21,412 nucleotides of DNA, from assembly GCA_001655205.1 (NCBI GenBank), contig LPNZ01006702.1, forward strand, positions 1 to 21,412, given 5' to 3'. The position numbers and the translations under genes are program-made. Source of the DNA: Lenisia limosa (Eukaryota; Breviatea). The notes under the pieces are model-generated. The model saw only the letters and a list, made by a program, of their open reading frames with translations, ran no database searches and was not told where the DNA came from. Shown piece by piece: positions 20,000-21,412 of this stretch; positions within the stretch are counted from its first letter, which is position 1; each line of letters starts with the position of its first letter.

Positions 20000-20136
20000 C
20001 GTGAGTCTTTGTTCTAAAAGGTCAATTCTGAGAGAAGTGTAGGGGTTACATCTGGTTTTGAGCGTGAAGAACTAATAAAAACCATGTTAATAATACTTTT
20101 AGCATATTTATAACACTGTACAATTTGTAGACATAG

Positions 20137-20277
20137 AAAAGAAAGCTCAAGATTATTCCTCACAGTGGAAAAGGATGTGTCACCAATTTTCCTGAAACTG
20201 AGAAGCTTGCGTGCCTCTCTCACTTGCCCAACTTCTTATACTCTACTCTTAAGGATGTTGCAGATGGTCGGAGGTAA
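20137..20277 (+). CDS. Terminal exon of an unrecognised plus-strand gene
   Basis: After an ACATAG acceptor the plus strand is open in phase 0 for 46 codons to a TAA at 20275-20277: KRKLKIIPHSGKGCVTNFPE then TEKLACLSHLPNFLYSTLKD and VADGRR. The composition is that of a normal protein. A GGTAAA donor overlaps the stop, so it could also splice on. It is in phase with the exon ending at 19401 and could be its continuation, but SNARE exons on the other strand would then lie within the intron. No family is recognised. Confidence 0.42.
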   Translation, partial: KRKLKIIPHSGKGCVTNFPETEKLACLSHLPNFLYSTLKDVADGRR

Positions 20278-20534
20278 ATAGCCGTGTAGTGAATCTGTTC
20301 CTTGATAACTGATCTACTCCACTTCTCACACTTCTCTTTCGCTTCGTTTCACTGCATCCCTCTATTCACGCAGTCGATAGTCTATCTAATATGGAATGAG
20401 ATGAAGCTTGGATGGTGGAGAGCAAAAAAAACTTAAAAATCGAAATCCATCCAAAAAATTAACACTGCCAAAAGATTAGAGAATTGTAGAAAAGAAGATT
20501 TGATAGACACATCACTGTCAAAACAGACAAGTAA
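20278..20534. other. No gene recognised
   Basis: AT-rich sequence before an N gap. I see no supportable exon or RNA gene. Confidence 0.4.
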
Positions 20535-20555
20535 NNNNNNNNNNNNNNNNNNNNN
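20535..20555. other. Assembly gap (21 N)
   Basis: This gap precedes the first copy of the 52-bp repeated segment. Confidence 0.9.
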
Positions 20556-20556
20556 A

Positions 20557-20670
20557 CCATGACTAAGAAAGGCTACTTTATGAGTAGGAGTACTTCTGGT
20601 GGATGGCCNNNNNNNNNNCCATGACTAAGAAAGGCTACTTTATGAGTAGGAGTACTTCTGGTGGATGGCC
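20557..20670. repeat. 52-bp identical direct copies flanking a 10-N gap
   Basis: 20557-20608 and 20619-20670 are identical, starting CCATGACTAAGAAAGGCTAC, with only 10 N (20609-20618) between them. This is the mark of two contig ends that overlap but were scaffolded instead of merged, so only one copy is probably real. The right copy contains the stop codon of the minus-strand exon 20759-20640. Confidence 0.8.
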
Positions 20671-20759
20671 TTCGCCCTCTCAGCGTTGAGTTGGAACTGG
20701 TTATTGGTAGTTCCTGGAGGATGAATATCATAACTCTTTGGCTGTATGGAGGCGCTCAG
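20640..20759 (-). CDS. C-terminal exon of an unrecognised minus-strand gene
   Basis: After a TCTAG acceptor the minus strand is open in phase 0 for 39 codons and a TAA (20642-20640): LSASIQPKSYDIHPPGTTNN then QFQLNAERAKAIHQKYSYS. It is polar, with a Pro-rich loop followed by a likely helix, and looks like a protein C-terminus. A possible upstream exon is 21076-21043 (ARDPVSEPKPQ, with a good GTATGT donor), but I could not link the two in phase. The family is not recognised. Confidence 0.5.
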   Translation of the reverse strand: MSASIQPKSYDIHPPGTTNNQFQLNAERAKAIHQKYSYS

Positions 20760-21412
20760 CTAGATCCCAAAACAATATGATTAAGACATCCTCCTACTCC
20801 ATCTGGGGTCATATGTTGCAGTTATAGCAGAAGGATACGCGCCATGGGTCAAGGTAACGTTCTAAAATTATCACCCAACTTTTGACAATGGCCACACTGT
20901 AGGTTGCCCGGAACACGGGTTGATGAAAAATGGTATTGGTCTTCATAGGCAGCAAATGGGAAAGCACAACAATTTTAGGGAAGCTCATTATGTCTCTTGT
21001 CAGTCCCTCACACTTTCCATGAACTGGCAATACCCCACATACTTGAGGCTTTGGTTCACTAACGGGGTCTCTAGCCCTGGAAGAGTAAAATACAGCATTT
21101 AGTAAAGGAACTGACCGTAGCAAGGGTAGCAGAAGTTCAAGAGAACTTAATGTATATGATATATAGTATATTATATATAGCAATGGAAAATAAAAAATAA
21201 GGTTGAATCTGGTCCAAGCCGTCCACAACATCACGCTTTTAAGAGATATTGGATGATAGTATACAATTAATTCACCCAATCATTTACCTAACAACTCTGT
21301 GCACATAACTTTCTGCGTGCCTCCCTAACATACACGATATAGCTATTATTTGATATATAATATGGATTATTACACTATTACATGACTATGACAAAGTGTC
21401 CTTGTTTTGAAT
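20760..21412. other. Unresolved upstream part of the minus-strand gene
   Basis: The region should hold earlier exons of the gene ending at 20640. The only fair candidate is 21076-21043 (minus). A CGHC-containing frame (CGHCQKLGDNFRT, from about 20900) follows an AG acceptor but ends at a stop soon after and lacks the flanking thioredoxin sequence, so I do not call it. An AT-rich palindromic block lies near 21150-21180. Confidence 0.3.
21209..21235 (-). repeat. Fourth copy of the dispersed DGxDGFGQ-like motif
   Basis: The minus strand reads GTGATGTTGTGGACGGCTTG then GACCAG, matching the motif of 6569-6642 and 10447-10472 with a few changes. It is about 8 kb outside the receptor gene, so the motif is not confined to that gene. 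Confidence 0.5.

Noticed and set aside
20860-20905. CGHC motif on the minus strand, as in protein disulfide isomerases
   Set aside because: There is no thioredoxin-fold sequence before or after it, no in-phase upstream exon, and a stop follows within 15 codons.
20809-21279. Minus-strand open frame of 156 codons
   Set aside because: It contains a polypyrimidine tract with acceptor and a GTATGT donor inside, so it mixes exon and intron; the translated sequence has no recognisable domain.

Overview
The window reads as nuclear DNA of a microbial eukaryote with very dense, short introns. Exons of about 20-220 nt alternate with introns of about 30-165 nt, nearly all GT-AG, so most long open frames are only pieces of genes. 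I rebuilt genes by hand, joining exons only where donor, acceptor and reading phase agreed. The multi-pass cysteine-rich receptor and the SYP7-like SNARE point to an alga or other protist (such receptors are familiar from stramenopiles and green algae) rather than an animal or fungus. The lineage is an inference. Base composition is AT-rich and there are six runs of N.

Layout: (1) 236-13113, minus strand: one gene of about 50 exons for a receptor-like protein of at least about 1,500 residues. Its order is signal peptide, RCC1-type beta-propeller, a long stalk of beta-sandwich (Ig/IPT-like) segments, CxxC-rich GCC2/GCC3 (ephrin-receptor-like) repeats, at least two membrane spans, and a charged cytoplasmic tail. 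(2) 13114-13794: a shared intergenic region between two divergent genes. (3) 13795 to 16158 or 16723, plus strand: CTU1/NCS6, the tRNA wobble-uridine thiolase, in 11 core exons plus a possible C-terminal extension. (4) 17144-19999, minus strand: a Qc-SNARE of SYP7 type with a C-terminal anchor; the middle of its 5' half is unresolved and overlaps a chain of plus-strand exons at 18898-19401. (5) 20137-20277 (plus) and 20640-20759 (minus): terminal exons of genes not recognised. The end of the window is poorly assembled; a 52-bp sequence is repeated on both sides of a 10-N gap.

The genes have no evident joint pathway; this is a normal mixture of housekeeping genes (tRNA thiolation, membrane fusion) beside a large cell-surface protein. 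The most unusual items are the receptor's domain order and a phase-consistent receptor exon that coincides with a 28-bp foldback, fully pairable only in the sense RNA. Others are introns with a G-run at the start and a C-run at the end, and a small motif repeated in introns and near the right end.
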